34,098 nucleotides of DNA, from assembly GCA_000969725.1 (NCBI GenBank), contig JXSR01S015636.1, one strand, 5' to 3'. Positions 1-11,509 of the stretch are shown piece after piece. Positions within the stretch are counted from its first letter, which is position 1. The number at the start of each line of letters is the position of its first letter. Both the position numbers and the translations under genes were made by a program. This DNA is from Ophiothrix spiculata (Eukaryota > Echinodermata > Ophiuroidea > Amphilepidida > Ophiotrichidae). A model generated the notes under the pieces. That model worked only from the letters and a program-made list of their open reading frames with translations. It was not told where the DNA came from and searched no databases.

Positions 1-44
1 CGGGCTAATATACCCCTTGGTACTAACACTCAAACCTTAACAAA

Positions 45-800
45 TTACCCATGGAGGAATACCTGCGACTAATTGCTCAAATGCAGCCACATTTATAATC
101 TTTGCTTTAAATTGTTGTATGGGTATTTTTACTGCCAACCGTTTCATTACGTAGAATAGTGTCCTCTGCGATTTAAATGGAGCAAAACTTGGTTGAAATG
201 ATAATTCTATATTGAATTACAATAATGATGTCAAGTTTGGAATCCTACTCTACAAAATGAGAAGAATCTGACAGATTTAATTTGACAAAATGTTTGTATT
301 CTTAACAAAATTTTATGCTCGTTATGTATTCTGCTTCCAGGCATATGAAGGAAAATTACTAAAAACAAGTGTAGATTCTATTTGTTTCCCTTAAAATGTA
401 CATCGTTTTTGATAAACGCAACGTGTCAGATTTAATGTTTCACTGACTTCTCTGAAACATGATAACTAAATAAGGTTACATTAAAAATATTGCACTCTTT
501 GTTTTCAATCTCATCAAAATTGTTCATGGCATCAGATAATTACCTCGAAAAAAAAAGTTGGTTTTGTTGAACAAGTGTATGAAATCAACTAGATACTGGA
601 CAGATCGCATTTGGTAAAGCATAATATACGGTACTCAAATGTCGATTATAAATGACTGTGTATAGGAGCTTTAAAATAGCGATAAGTTATTGCCAACATC
701 AATCTAATGAAAGCTTGCAATTGATATCAAATCTCACATATTTATGATTATAAAAAGAGGGTAGTTACTCAAAAGCTATGTAGGTTACAGGTGTAAAAAA
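45..800 (+). repeat. Dispersed repeat family A, copy 1
   Basis: This is the same unclassified sequence as 6070-6640 and 11510-12420. Shared landmarks are ACCTGCG(A/G)CTAATTGCT, TTGGAATCCTA, GAATCTG(A/T)CAGATTT, ATTCTGCTT(C/T)CAGG(C/T)A, AACGTGTCAGATT and the AAAGCTTGCAATT(G/A)AT end. It is non-coding and AT-rich. Confidence 0.8.
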
Positions 801-1690
801 TAATTTGCTTCACGAAGTCATATAAACCGATTGTGTAATGTACCAGCTAATACAAGTTGTAGAGAAATTACAATGTCGAATTCGAGAAGCTGTAAACAAA
901 CGATCGGTAACGCGGAAGTGCAAGAGGAATGGGTCAGGTCGATGTTTCTATATTCTATAACGATAATTTTCCCAAACTGAACTTTTTTTAAAGAAACTTT
1001 GATCAAAGCAGGGTTTGCTTGGAAAGGAATGTATATTTTATTATAATTAAACATTCTTACGTTACTACGATTAATTTTGAGAAAAAAAATTGCGATAATT
1101 GAATGAGAGGAGATTTGGTTTTAGGGATTCATATTTTGAAACACACGCTCTGCTATACTTTTCATTACTTTTCTTCAACTCACGACTTTCGCGGTGTTGC
1201 CAGGTCTAACCACCTTTACGTATGACGGTTGCCATATACTTCATTGTAATTTCTATGGATATATTTTGCGCGCTTTATGGTTTTTCTTGATTTTTAGAGA
1301 AATCTTTGGAAAATATGATTTTTTTTCTTTAAATATTGATTCAGCATTTAATTTCCTTTAATTTAACCCTATTACTGTTCTGCTTTAAAAGAAATCCCGT
1401 TTAAAACAACATGGTCCGATTGCTTTAACTTTTTTGATTTTTTTGTTTCAAAATATTACTCATTTTCTAAAGAGTTGGTCCAATTTAACTAATTTTAAAC
1501 TTCTTTAGTGGAGATCTTTCATATAATACAATGAAAACTTAATTGTGTAAAATCGGACTATGTTCCTTTGAAGGAATTCCATTTTTCATGTTTTTATCAC
1601 TTTCCAATTTTTACCTCATTTCTTAATGGGTTGCACTTTTTTCAATCATTCAAACACAATGTTGAATTAATTATGTTTCTTTCGGCTAAG
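800..1690. other. No feature seen
   Basis: AT-rich with T-runs. The short minus-strand open frame at 818-1054 shows no recognisable protein. Confidence 0.6.
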
Positions 1691-1791
1691 TTCAAAGTAG
1701 GTTCGTAGTGGAAACATAAGTCACCATGCTTTCTGATACTACATCCGTATGTGAGTCAGAAAGTAGATTTAATTGTATAATGGGTAGGATT

Positions 1792-1897
1792 GATACCTGA
1801 ATCTGACTACGATTACGGTATGCATAATTGATATAAAAAGTATGCATCGATACCTGTATTTGACAAGGATTACGGTATGCATAATTAAAATAAAAGG
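1792..1897 (+). repeat. Tandem repeat, two units of 57 bp
   Basis: Units start at GATACCTGAATCTGACTACG (1792) and GATACCTGTATTTGACAAGG (1849). Each continues GATTACGGTATGCATAATT. The open frame at 1692-1937 is a shadow. Confidence 0.85.
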
Positions 1898-2120
1898 AAT
1901 GGAGAATAGGTAATTTAAATCGGGCATAGGTGCTCATCGGTTATAGGATATTACTTGTTTTTTGGGAACTAAAATGGCTTAAGTTGAAAATGGGACATCC
2001 TTTGTATTTCATACATGGCACATTTTGCTTTTAGCATCAGAAAAAAGCTCAAATTACCTCACTTGTTAGATTGCAGGTAGCGTCTTGCAACATATCTAAT
2101 GCAGAAAACATAGTTTGATA

Positions 2121-2548
2121 ATATATGACCATCCATCCCAAACCAGCCGTAAATTCTACCTCTTGTTATTTCACTTTTTTTAGTTATTTGCAAAGACCAT
2201 GCTTTAAGGATTTATAAAATTACACCTTAATGAACTTTACACGATTTCCACAAGTCAGGTTATGATCCGTCAATGGTTGTCGGGGAGTAAAACGTATAAC
2301 TGAGATAAACGCGTTCAAAGATCAGTAAGCCCGATATTTTCTGTTGATTGTTTTAAAAATATGCAGATTTATTGCACATTTCCTATCATTTTCTTGAAAT
2401 GAGACTTTGCTGGTATTTTGTAGTAAGCACAAGAATTATGAATCTGTCAAAAAATCAATTTAGGCAAGTAATGACATTGACATTGACCTGTAGCGCAAAA
2501 TAAAGTTTCTGGCATTTACGGCTCATACGGGCTGGACAGCCACATATG
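2121..2548. mobile_element. TIR element (ATATGTGRCCRTCCATCCC family), copy 1
   Basis: TATATGACCATCCATCCCAA at the left and GGGCTGGACAGCCACATATG at the right are imperfect inverted repeats. The full length is collinear with 26304-26736. Shared internal landmarks include GCAAAGACCATGCTTTAAGG, GTCAATGGTTGTCGGGGAGT and GGCATTTACGGCTCATACGG. No coding content. Confidence 0.85.
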
Positions 2549-2816
2549 GGATAAAGCTTGATTTTATATTGGTAAATAATTTATACCAGAGTTTCGTGGG
2601 TCCTCTCACAATGACAAGTTATTTGGGTCATACACAAATTAAACATAAATGGGAACTGTTGATATACATCTTGATAGGATTGAGTTAATTGTGACTTGTA
2701 TTTTTTTAAAGACACATATTGTATGAAGTATGGTCGTACAGAGATAATTGAAACATGTGATATATGTTGTTTAACGAACTGATGCTCAATTTTAATCGAA
2801 TGATTTGTGATGTCGT

Positions 2817-3311
2817 CTGCCGCCGGAACGTATTTTGCGCACAAAACCTTTATTTAGCCATATTCCGAGAGGCTGACTATCATAATTTTTTGACAGAATC
2901 TATATCTTATAATCATCTATAGACACAAAGCAGATTTGCGCTCATTGTATTTGAAAACTAGTGTGAAATGCATATTACCACTTTAGCATGCGCATAAAAA
3001 ATAGAGTTTAAATACATTTCTGCGCAATTGTTTTAAACATTATTACCTGAAAATATTATATCCAATTGCGGTGTATTTGTATGTGGCCCATGAAATCAGC
3101 CACTTTTATAGCAATGGAAGATAAAATAACTGGATAAACATTGATTTAGGCCCTATATTTATTGAATAGATAAGTCGCCTATACAAGCATGAATCTTTGA
3201 TGATTATATGTCGTTTTATATTTAAAAAAATTAGGTTTCTTAACGTTTTAAATAAAAACAATTAGGTTTCTTAACGTTTTTAATTATGCGCAAACACTTT
3301 TCCGGCGGCAG
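2817..3311. mobile_element. Possible 495-bp TIR element, ends CTGCCGCCGGAA
   Basis: CTGCCGCCGGAA and its exact complement TTCCGGCGGCAG are 495 bp apart, each followed inward by a GCGCA-containing stretch. No clear target duplication was found. A 30-bp tandem (AATTAGGTTTCTTAACGTTT, twice) lies at 3221-3282, and a GTGTATTT(G/A)(T/G)ATGTGG block occurs at 3070 and again just past the right end. Confidence 0.5.
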
Positions 3312-4757
3312 TGTATTTAGATGTGGTTCACTTTGTTGTTTAGCAGTAAACCAAACTCAGCATTAGAGAAGCAACTCGACATTAAAGAGTACTAAAAATC
3401 CAAGTCATTTGAATTGAACAAATTAACCTAACGAATTGATTTGTAGATTTTATATCACCGTGCATGATTATTATAGAGAAGAAACGAGCGTGCAAAGTCA
3501 AAATTGTCTTCTTGCAAAGTTGTCCTTACTGAAATTAATATTACTAGGAATTTAAGTGAACAAGAAATCAATCAACGATTTATTGTGACTGCTGACTTTC
3601 ATATACTTTTGAAGTTTTGGTTATAAAAATTGGTTGACTAAATCCCCTACGGAACCCCCGAATGTTAGTTTCAGTAATTTAAATGCCATAAAGGCCAATT
3701 TATATTTTCAAATTAAGAATTGACCTGTTATTGGAAAGAAAAATCGAATTTTAAAACATATATCAAGATACTCGGGGGGGGGGGAGAGGCACTCGAGATG
3801 GCGGCTTTAATACTTCAATCTTTCGATAGAGTATTTGTCACAATACTAAAGTCACTTTCTGAGTATTTGTTCTGACTCAAATTCTTGTCGAATTTAATTC
3901 TTGTGAGTTCTTTTAATCCTTCACTGTTCCTATGTTCTTTTGCCTTGGTGCGATTTTATCGGTGGTCAATTCATGTTGTGATTGAACACAACAACGATAT
4001 AATTATCAACAAAAATCAATCACAACAGCAACAAGAAACAACTACAAGAGCAGCAGCAACAACAACAAAAACGATTTAAACTTCTTACTTAAGAAAATTG
4101 GAAAGATGTTCTGATAAAATTCATCTATGCACGTAAACATCTTGTCATCACTCCGATCTGCCTTATAGATTGATGTATGAATTATGATACGTTGTTTTTC
4201 CTCCCGTTATGAACACAAATCAATCGTCTATAATCTATCTTCATAGCAATTAATCAAAGAAATGATTTATCTTTTATTATGCTATCTAAAATATCAGGCT
4301 ACCTACATTTCAAGCAACGGTGCAGGTGACATTTCATGTTAACTAAACAAAGAACACGTTAAAAATATACAAATATTGCTTTCTATTCTTTTTAGTATTA
4401 TTATCAAATTTATTTTCTGTAATTTACAAACAGTATCATCACACATGGTCTACAATAACCAGTAGACGAGTACCATTTGTGTGTTCTTTTTTTATAAGTG
4501 ATAGGCCTCGTTGTTTATAAGGATAGCATTTTAATTATTTTACTGATTTTGATGTCTTGAAAAGGTTTTGTAAAGGAATTAATTTGTATGTCTATTAGGC
4601 TGGACATTTTAGTTAATGATGTATTATGGGATATGGGCTGATCTATTATAGGATTAACGAACAATAACTTGTTAAAATGAGACTATAGTTTGCCCCAATT
4701 GGCGGGCTACAGCTAGCGGTGTATATTCAAGTGTCTTAATTGGGTCGCCATATCGTT
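3312..4757. other. No gene seen; G-run and CAA-rich simple sequence
   Basis: Unique-looking AT-rich DNA apart from a run of 12-13 G at about 3774 followed by AGAGGCACTCG (possibly a worn end of a GGGCACTC-type MITE) and the triplet-rich tract at 4011-4078. Confidence 0.5.
4011..4078 (+). repeat. CAA/CAG-rich simple sequence
   Basis: Imperfect CAA, CAG and AAC triplets give a Gln/Thr-rich open frame. This is low-complexity DNA, not evidence for a gene. Confidence 0.85.
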
Positions 4758-4921
4758 GCCGGTGTAGCAGGAATGTAAGTCCCCCGTTCTTATTGTCCGG
4801 GTTGTACAGTAAAGTATAGGCTAACAACTCTCACGCAACATTAGTTTCACGCTTTACTCCGTTATGGTCTATGGAAGGCGGACTACCATTTCAGGGGGAC
4901 TAAGATTCCTTTCACACCGGT
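4758..4921. mobile_element. Possible short TIR element, GCCGGTGT...AGTCCCCC
   Basis: GCCGGTGTAGCAGGAATGTA and AGTCCCCC at the left pair imperfectly with the complement of GGGGGACTAAGATTCCTTTC and ACACCGGT at the right, spacing 164 bp. The region 4685-4930 is more GC-rich than its surroundings, so the element may be larger. Confidence 0.5.
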
Positions 4922-4994
4922 ACCACGTTGTGCGATACTTTCTTATACACTTTTCACCAGCACACAAATGCGTAAGTCCAAAAGACGTTAAATT

Positions 4995-6066
4995 AGCTGG
5001 TTAACAACCAATTGTTAATGTATATGTGCATCCCAAAAAAAATCAAATTATTTCAACTTAGACATATTCTGTAAGCTACAATTGCGTCTATCAAATTACA
5101 AACCCAGATTTCATATGAATCCTCCTATATAATTTGAGAACCTTCTAAGGCTTGAAGAGAACCAGTATCAGTATTTTGATCTATTGATCAAAATACTGAC
5201 AAAACTGACACTGGTTCTCTTCAAGCGTCAGTATTTTGATCTATTGATCTTTCAGCCTGCCGCGAAAACATACATAAAACATAGCGCATTGTCTCAACAT
5301 ACTTCAACATACTTAATACGCATTATTTGTATAAGCATTTTCTCCTTAAGTGGATTTTTAAACGAGTGGATAGTTTCTCACAACGTCTTCAATTATATCG
5401 ATAGGTTAACGAATTTGCAAACCGATTCATTTTTGTTTCAACATTTAATTTGTAATTCATTTAGGCCTACTTAAATCTAGATTTGAATAGGAAACTTGCT
5501 CTGTTCAGTTTTACCGTAATAAGAATACAATGCAATTTTATTAGATTTTAAATAATTGTTTTAACTTGAAATAATGCAAATGATTAATAAAGAATGTTTG
5601 CTTAAAAAATGAGTAGGATCAGCTTTTTACAACATGTATAAATGGATGTTGATCATATCACTGTCTCCTTTTGATATCAAAATTACAAAATAAGCAATCT
5701 ACTGTGTAAAGAACAAACATATTTTGTTTAATCTTGAAACATTATATTGTTTCAATATTCAATTTGTAATTCATTTAGGCCTACTTAAATCTAGATTTGA
5801 AGAGGACACTAAGTTGCTCTGTTCAATTTTAAAGTAATTAGAACAGAATGAAATTTGAGTAGATTTTAAATAATTGTTTTAACTTGAAATAATGCAAATG
5901 ATTGATAAAGAATATTTGCTTAAAGAATAAGTAGGATCAGCTTTTTACAACATATATAAATGGCTGTTGAGCATATAACTGTCTCCTTTTGATATCAAAA
6001 TTACAAAAATAAGCAATCTACTGTGTAAAGAACAAACATATTTTGTTCAATCTTGAAACATACTGG
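4995..6066 (+). repeat. Dispersed repeat family G, copy 1, with internal tandem duplication
   Basis: It matches 9840-10535: TGTAAGCTACAATTGC, TAGCGCATTGTCTCAACATA, ACTTAAATCTAGATTTGAA and ACTGTCTCCTTTTGATATCA. The last 300 bp are duplicated in tandem (about 5455-5755 and 5762-6066), both carrying TTCATTTAGGCCTACTTAAA. It also contains the templated insertion described at 5150-5250. The 96-codon open frame at 5184-5474 is within it and is not recognisable. Confidence 0.82.
5150..5250. repeat. Direct-inverted-direct rearrangement (hairpin plus re-copied segment)
   Basis: GCTTGAAGAGAACCAGT at 5150-5166 recurs inverted at 5210-5226. CAGTATTTTGATC...GATC at 5168-5189 recurs inverted next to it and again directly at 5228-5249. 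Family G copy 2 (9960-10015) has only the simple arrangement. Confidence 0.85.
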
Positions 6067-6069
6067 AGT

Positions 6070-6640
6070 CAAAACATGGTTGAAATGATTTTCTTGTTTG
6101 ATTTAAAATATAAAAACGTAAAAGCTAGTAATCCCAATCTACTAAATAAGCAGAATCTGTCAGATTTCATTTGAATGTAGTTTTGTATTCTGAACAGCAG
6201 TTTATGCTCGCTTTAAATTCTGCTTTCAGGTACATTAGCGAAAATTGCTGGTTAAGTTTTTTTTTTTTTTTTATTTGATGAACAGGATGTGTCAGATTCT
6301 TTACTATTTCGCTGTCTACCCTGCAGCATGATAACTAAATATGGATGGTTTACAAATATAATGGTTTTTGTCTTTAAGCTCATTAAAAAGCAAAGTATTT
6401 CGTTTCATGGTATCAGGTAATTATCTAGAAATAATAAGTTGATATAGTGTTTCAACAGTATGAAATGAACTTGATACTGACGGGATATACGCACATGTCG
6501 ATTATAATGATTGTTCATGAACTTAAAATAGCTAAATGTAAGCTTAAGTCAACATCCCATCTAATGAAAGATTGCAATTAATCACAAGTCTACATACATT
6601 TATGATTTTATATTACTCAAACGATATGTAGGTTAACGGT
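6070..6640 (+). repeat. Dispersed repeat family A, copy 2 (5' part missing)
   Basis: It starts near CATGGTTGAAATGATTTTCT and follows copies 1 and 3 to TATGTAGGTTAACGGTGTAT. A T-run at 6258-6272 replaces sequence present in the others. It runs directly into the dead retrotransposon at 6647 and directly follows family G. Confidence 0.8.
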
Positions 6641-6646
6641 GTATAT

Positions 6647-8350
6647 TTAAAACGAATTGACGGTATACAAATAGCCGACTATAGCATCACAAGTTGTTGG
6701 GTTTTTTTTAAACCTGTCAGTTTTACATCTTGGTTGAGAAAATCTGTTTCTGTGACAAAGGTTGCAGTCCACGGATCTCTGCATAGGAAAAAAATGCCGA
6801 AGCCTTTCTGAATTGAGGACCTGCTGCCCAAATTTCAGAACCAATTCATTCCTGCGATCAGCAAGACTGGTAAGTTTGAGGTCATGAAGAGCATACTCAT
6901 AGTTGACATAGTTATTGGCGAGGATGATTTTAACTGTGTGTTTTTGTATTGTTTCCTATTGCTGGCTTTGATATATAGTTATTACCGGATGCCATATTGT
7001 ACAAGCGTATTCCCACATTAGGCGAATATGACACCATGTTCTTAACCTGAATATCCCATCGAAGATTGTTTTAAACCTCAAGGCCGAATAATTCAAAGTG
7101 ATCAACAAATTCAAGGATCTCACCACCAAGGAATAGATGTGGCATCTGAAGAGTAGTCTGTTTATTCAAAAAAATTATATGTAAAACATGACATTTACTA
7201 TAAGCTTGGGAAGCATATCATTTATCTATCCCTTATCCAAAGCATCAAGATGTTGTTGGAGCTGATTATTTGTTTTAGTATTAATGACTTCCGCCAGGGT
7301 GAGATCATCAAAACATTTCAATCGATCAGAAGTTGTCTAGGCAGCGTCATTTACCATCACAATAAAAATACCAGGACCAAGTTTTGTGCCTTGGGGAAAA
7401 CCACATGTGATAGTTTTAAAGGTATGTATTCCGATCTGGTGACAAATTTAACATACACTTTTCCGTATTTGAATGAAGGATCATCACAATGATCACCCAC
7501 ACAAAGCAAATGTAAAGATGTATTCGCATAACTTGAGCCGAATTAATGCTACAGGCAAAAATGTGTCTGAGAGTGTGACCCATAGAAACATATAGAATAT
7601 TTATTTTTGTTAACAACATATTTCAGTAATTCAGCACTTTTTTGACCATATCTTTCCAATGAAAAATAATATACGCGTTAAATTTTACAGGGGTTATGAG
7701 AAAAATATGCGCTTTCATGTGCTATCAAAATCTCCAATTTGATTTCGTGAGTGAAAGTGATCGGAATACAAACAATGGGGCAATCTACACGGGAGTGCAA
7801 ATCCAGATGAAAACGCATCTCCGTAAACCGCTTTGCAGAAGACTGTGGTTACATGGGCGTCAAATCCAGATCTGCTGCATAGCACTCATTGTACGCGTAC
7901 GTGCAAGTGGTCTACGGAGATGCGGATCTCGGAGATGCGCATCTCCGAGATGGGTTTGCATCTGGATCAGCACTCCGTGTAGATTGCCCCATTAAAGGCT
8001 TGAAAGCTGATCTTTGTACTTCACTCACTGCGTACGATTTGACAAGAAACTACCGATCGTCGGAACTATGGATGACCTCACTCCAGAGGAGATATTTTAG
8101 TAACTGCAATAGTGTGATTGATTCTATCAAAGGCTTTAGTGAAGTCCACTGCCACCAAAGTAACATAATTGGATGGTTTTTCTATGCCAGATATAACTTT
8201 ATACAACATATCGATAAGATAATGAGTGGTACTTGTACTTTTAACATTACCATACTGGTCACAAGAAATCACGCGTGTAACGGATCCATGCTTTGCTTAA
8301 TGACTCTAAATAATTGGATGGTGTTCTCTGATGTGCCATTTGTTAGACAC
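6647..8350 (-). pseudogene. Decayed non-LTR retrotransposon reverse transcriptase (CR1/L2-type), interrupted
   Basis: Reverse transcriptase peptides appear in the right order across shifted frames. At 8078-8272 there is DQYGNVKSTSTTHYLIDML and VDFTKAFDRINH (motif A region). At about 7999-8077 there is VRSSIVPTIGSFLSNRTQ, then a stop, then VKYKDQ. At about 7240-7412 there is CGFPQGTKLGPGIF followed by CFDDLTLAEVI (motif B and a variant of the Y/F-x-D-D catalytic box). At 6647-6844 the C-terminal end reads RHFFPMQRSVDCNLCHRN...PRCKTDRFKK. Frameshifts and stops show it is dead. The 5' part (endonuclease) and any 3' tail are missing. It sits at the end of a dispersed-repeat copy (6070-6640) and is split by the insertion at 7423-7991. 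The clade is not resolved beyond the CR1/L2/Jockey-like group. Confidence 0.85.
7423..7991. mobile_element. Composite MITE insertion splitting the retrotransposon, with TTAAAGG duplication
   Basis: The insertion is flanked by TTAAAGG at 7416-7422 and 7992-7998. Removing it and one TTAAAGG rejoins the reverse transcriptase frame (SFQAFKTITCGFPQG). It contains two inverted-repeat pairs. TATGTATTCCGATC at 7423-7436 matches the complement of GATCGGAATACA at 7759-7770. TGGGGCAATCTACACGG at 7776-7792 matches the complement of 7975-7991. The second pair extends imperfectly into 7776-7840 and 7905-7991, which are rich in CATCTCCG/CGGAGATG motifs. One element probably inserted at or beside the edge of the other. 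The open frames across 7696-8000 are shadows of this DNA. Confidence 0.7.
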
Positions 8351-8794
8351 TTCACAACATTACATTCCTTCCAAATGTAAATTATAAAAAAAAACAATAC
8401 TAAGCCTCATATTCAATGACTACGATTTTCACTGGAAATAGAGGCAGATTGCACCAAACGAAAAGATGTCTAACATGATCGGACCCAAATTTCAATTGAA
8501 TATGCAAATGTATTGTTCGTATTTTCTCATGTTGTATATCACCCCCATATAATACTTAAAAACAAATTATGGGCGCATTAAAATAGTTCCTCATGTTAGG
8601 TAGTGATCAAGGTACATATAGTACAAGACTGAATACATTTATTACTCATATGCAGGTTGTTTCTATAACTCATCTATACGGTCGTATCAGCGATGGAATA
8701 ACGAAATTCAACGTATGTAGGAATCAAAAATGGGTCCCGCCAAAACTCGTATAAAGTAGATCAGAAAAGATTATATTAAGAGCTATTTATCTGC

Positions 8795-9540
8795 GTAAGC
8801 ACTCACCGCGTAACCATAAAGAAAATATGTTCCCAAACTCATAATTCTTGTTACAACCGTTTCATTTAGTATTGGTTCTTTTATAATAGAAGATTAATCA
8901 TTTGGTTTCAATTAATAGCTACGTTAACCTTATCTTGAATATAAAATATATGTGATGTTTTGATATTAAGATGAGATGATAGATGATCGATTGTGTTGGT
9001 GATTACAAAGAAGAAAACGGCATATCATACTTCATACCATCAATCTTGTTTATGAAAGTCGAGCTCATAGTTCGTCATGTGAGTGTAAGAAAGTTGTATC
9101 TGCAATAGCTGCCATTTGTCATTAATTTTTGACTGCACACTGTATAATCTTCAGTCTTGGGTCAGTGGCTCTTGAAATGATTCTTCAGGTGACACCGTCA
9201 CCTGAAGAACCATTTCAAGAGCCACTGACATTTGGCAGAGACATTTTGAGGAATTTATGGAATAAATGTAACACAAGGCAGCCATTGCTGATTCGACTTT
9301 CTTGAACTCACATGACGAGTTGATTCTCTTCTGTGGTTGTTTAGCAACTCAGTCAGGTTCAAGTTGTTTCAATATTAAATACAAAATATTTCATTTTTTT
9401 ACTAATTTAAATTTACACAGTTTTTTTTATTTTGATTGATAAGGGAGCAAATATTTCGAGAATGACAGGAAGGTTTTCTTTTTGAATCAGCACCGCTTTT
9501 TTATATAATAAAACATTGTTTTCAAGGAAATTAGTTGAGA
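8795..9540 (+). repeat. Dispersed repeat family D, copy 1 (split by fold-back element)
   Basis: GCACTCACCG, CGTTAACCTTATCTTGAATA, GATATTAAGATGAG, ACATCAATCTTGTTTATGAAA-like text and GTAGCAACTCAGT are shared with 14885-15240. Part is shared with 13985-14410. The fold-back element at 9072-9318 interrupts it. Confidence 0.78.
9072..9318. mobile_element. Fold-back element with a near-perfect 33-bp central hairpin
   Basis: The outer arms TCGTCATGTGAGT...AAGAAAGTTG and the complement of ...CTTTCTTGAACTCACATGACGA pair imperfectly. At the centre 9161-9193 and 9197-9229 are inverted repeats with one mismatch and a 3-nt loop (ACC). It interrupts a copy of the dispersed repeat found at 13985-14410 and 14885-15240. 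Confidence 0.85.
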
Positions 9541-9839
9541 ATGTTTACAAATTAGGTTAATAAATCAATGACACGTTTACATTTTTAGTCTCAGAAAAAA
9601 GGGGTAATTGTCGTGCAATTCATTGCCGACAGTTGTTCAATTGTTGTTATCCGGTTTCGGACAGGGAAAACAAGCACGAATACGTTTCTTTCAAAAACGC
9701 GATTAATAGAATACGAAATAGAATTGGGTCGCTATATTTTTGCTTTTCATACTCTATGATCACATTTGTAATGATCAAACAAATGTTATGACTATAATGC
9801 GTCAAATTAGATGTTTAATGATTATTGTTCTTGTATGTG

Positions 9840-10535
9840 CATCAAGAGCATAAAGTATTTCAAATTATACATATTATGTAAGCTACAATTGCATCTATCT
9901 TATCAAATTACAAAATCAGCTTTCATGTGTATTCTCCTGTATAATTTAATAGCCTTCCCAGGATTGAGGAGAACCCGAGTATCAGCATTTTTGATAGATC
10001 AATCTTGTAAGCCTGCCTTGTAAACATAAATAAAATATAGCGCATTGTCTCAACATACATGCATATATGCAAGATTTTCTCCATAAGTGGATTTTTAAAC
10101 GACTGAATTGTTTCCTCATTTATATGTTGGTTTCAACGTCTTCATTTATACCGACATGTTATTAAATTTACACACTGATTGATTTTTGTTTCACTATTAA
10201 ATTTTCAATGAATTTGTTTACTTAAATCTAGATTTAAAGAGGGTACTTCGACTTTTAAAATCAACAGTATATAGAATAGAATGCATTTTGAGTAGGGTTG
10301 CAATAATTTTTAACGTGAAAGGATGCAAATGATTGATGGACAGAGAACATTTTGGAGAACAAAGAATATTTGCTTTAAAAATAAGCAGGACAAGCTTTAT
10401 ACAACATATATAAATGGATGTAGAGCGTGCAACTGTCTCCTTTTGATATCAAAATTACAAAGTAATCGAAATCTAGTTTTCTTATTTCAGCAATTTATCG
10501 TATAAAACACATTTGTTCAATTTTGAAACATACTT
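9840..10535 (+). repeat. Dispersed repeat family G, copy 2
   Basis: It is collinear with copy 1 at 4995 but without the tandem duplication or the inverted insertion, so it shows the unaltered arrangement. In both places family A follows: directly in copy 1, after about 1 kb here. Confidence 0.82.
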
Positions 10536-10767
10536 TAGTAGATACTGTTACAAATAACGTTCAATTTCTATTCAATTCACCCCCATGCTAAAAGGGTTTA
10601 GTTTGATGTTTTTGTAGATACTGCGTTTGTTTAGTTATGAAAGAAAAGTCTGCTCATTTCTGCATGACTGCTTTGAGGCAAAAGAAAGTAACTTGCATGT
10701 CATCTGAAGTGTAGTTACGGCGTTTTACTTCCAAAGATGCATGACAAACCAGGAATGTCTTGGTATA

Positions 10768-10963
10768 TAGACCATTCTTATAATTGACATACTCCCGCCG
10801 TTGATGGGGTAAATCCACAGAATCGGACGGGGAATCGGAACTCAGAACGAGGGCAAGTAGGGAAATATCATATTTGGCCTAGTTCCGAGTTCCAATTCCC
10901 CGTCCGATTCTGCGGATTTACCACATCAACGGCTGAAGTATGTCAATTATAGGCATGGTCTGT
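10768..10963. repeat. Inverted repeat with arms of about 76 bp and a short loop
   Basis: AGACCATTCTTATAATTGAC through ACGGGGAATCGGAACTC at the left pairs with GAGTTCCAATTCCCCGTC through GTCAATTATAGGCATGGTCT at the right. A loop of about 40 nt contains GAACGAGGGCAAGTAGGG. The arms are much more GC-rich than their surroundings. No target duplication is evident. Confidence 0.88.
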
Positions 10964-11509
10964 TCCAAAACGTGGTTTCAAAACTTTATGTTACGAGGTA
11001 GCGATGTCATTTTCCTTTTAGACGTTTGTCAATATGGCGTTTCATTTTTCTATTAAACGGTTTGGCAACATACTAATACGTTCAGAAGCGATTAAATGGC
11101 AAAATACACCAGAGACGTTACAGTACTTTTGAATTAGATTAAAACTTACTTCGAAGTATGGACATTATTAAATTCCACTCAAGAGATTCAGCTAATATTC
11201 CTGAGTAGCGGACAAGCCTTGGACTTCATACATTTCTTTTTGATTTATAATATCATTATCAGATATTGAAAACAGAGAGGGTGTAGTAACATTCACTTGG
11301 GACGTACTATTATATTCTACAGGAAATATATTCAATAAGATACGCCGATGTACATTGATATGGATAGTTGATTTATAAATTCCATATCTGAATTTTAAGT
11401 TACTCTTATGAATCAGATAATCCTGTGGGGTAATTCTGGTGTTATAATTGTAATTAAGATGTATCATATACAGATTTAAAGAAAGACTCGGTGTTTAAAA
11501 TGCAATCGA

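Noticed and set aside
2581-2844. 87-codon minus-strand open frame
   Set aside because: No family resemblance. Its upstream end runs into the CTGCCGCCGG inverted repeat.
3885-4079. Gln/Thr-rich open frame
   Set aside because: Driven by CAA/CAG simple sequence.
7889-8380. Longest plus-strand open frame (163 codons)
   Set aside because: It overlaps MITE termini and is antisense to reverse transcriptase motifs on the minus strand; composition and content are explained by those.
11192-11467. 91-codon minus-strand open frame
   Set aside because: No recognised domain, no convincing splice context, AT-rich codons. Could be an exon but I cannot support it.
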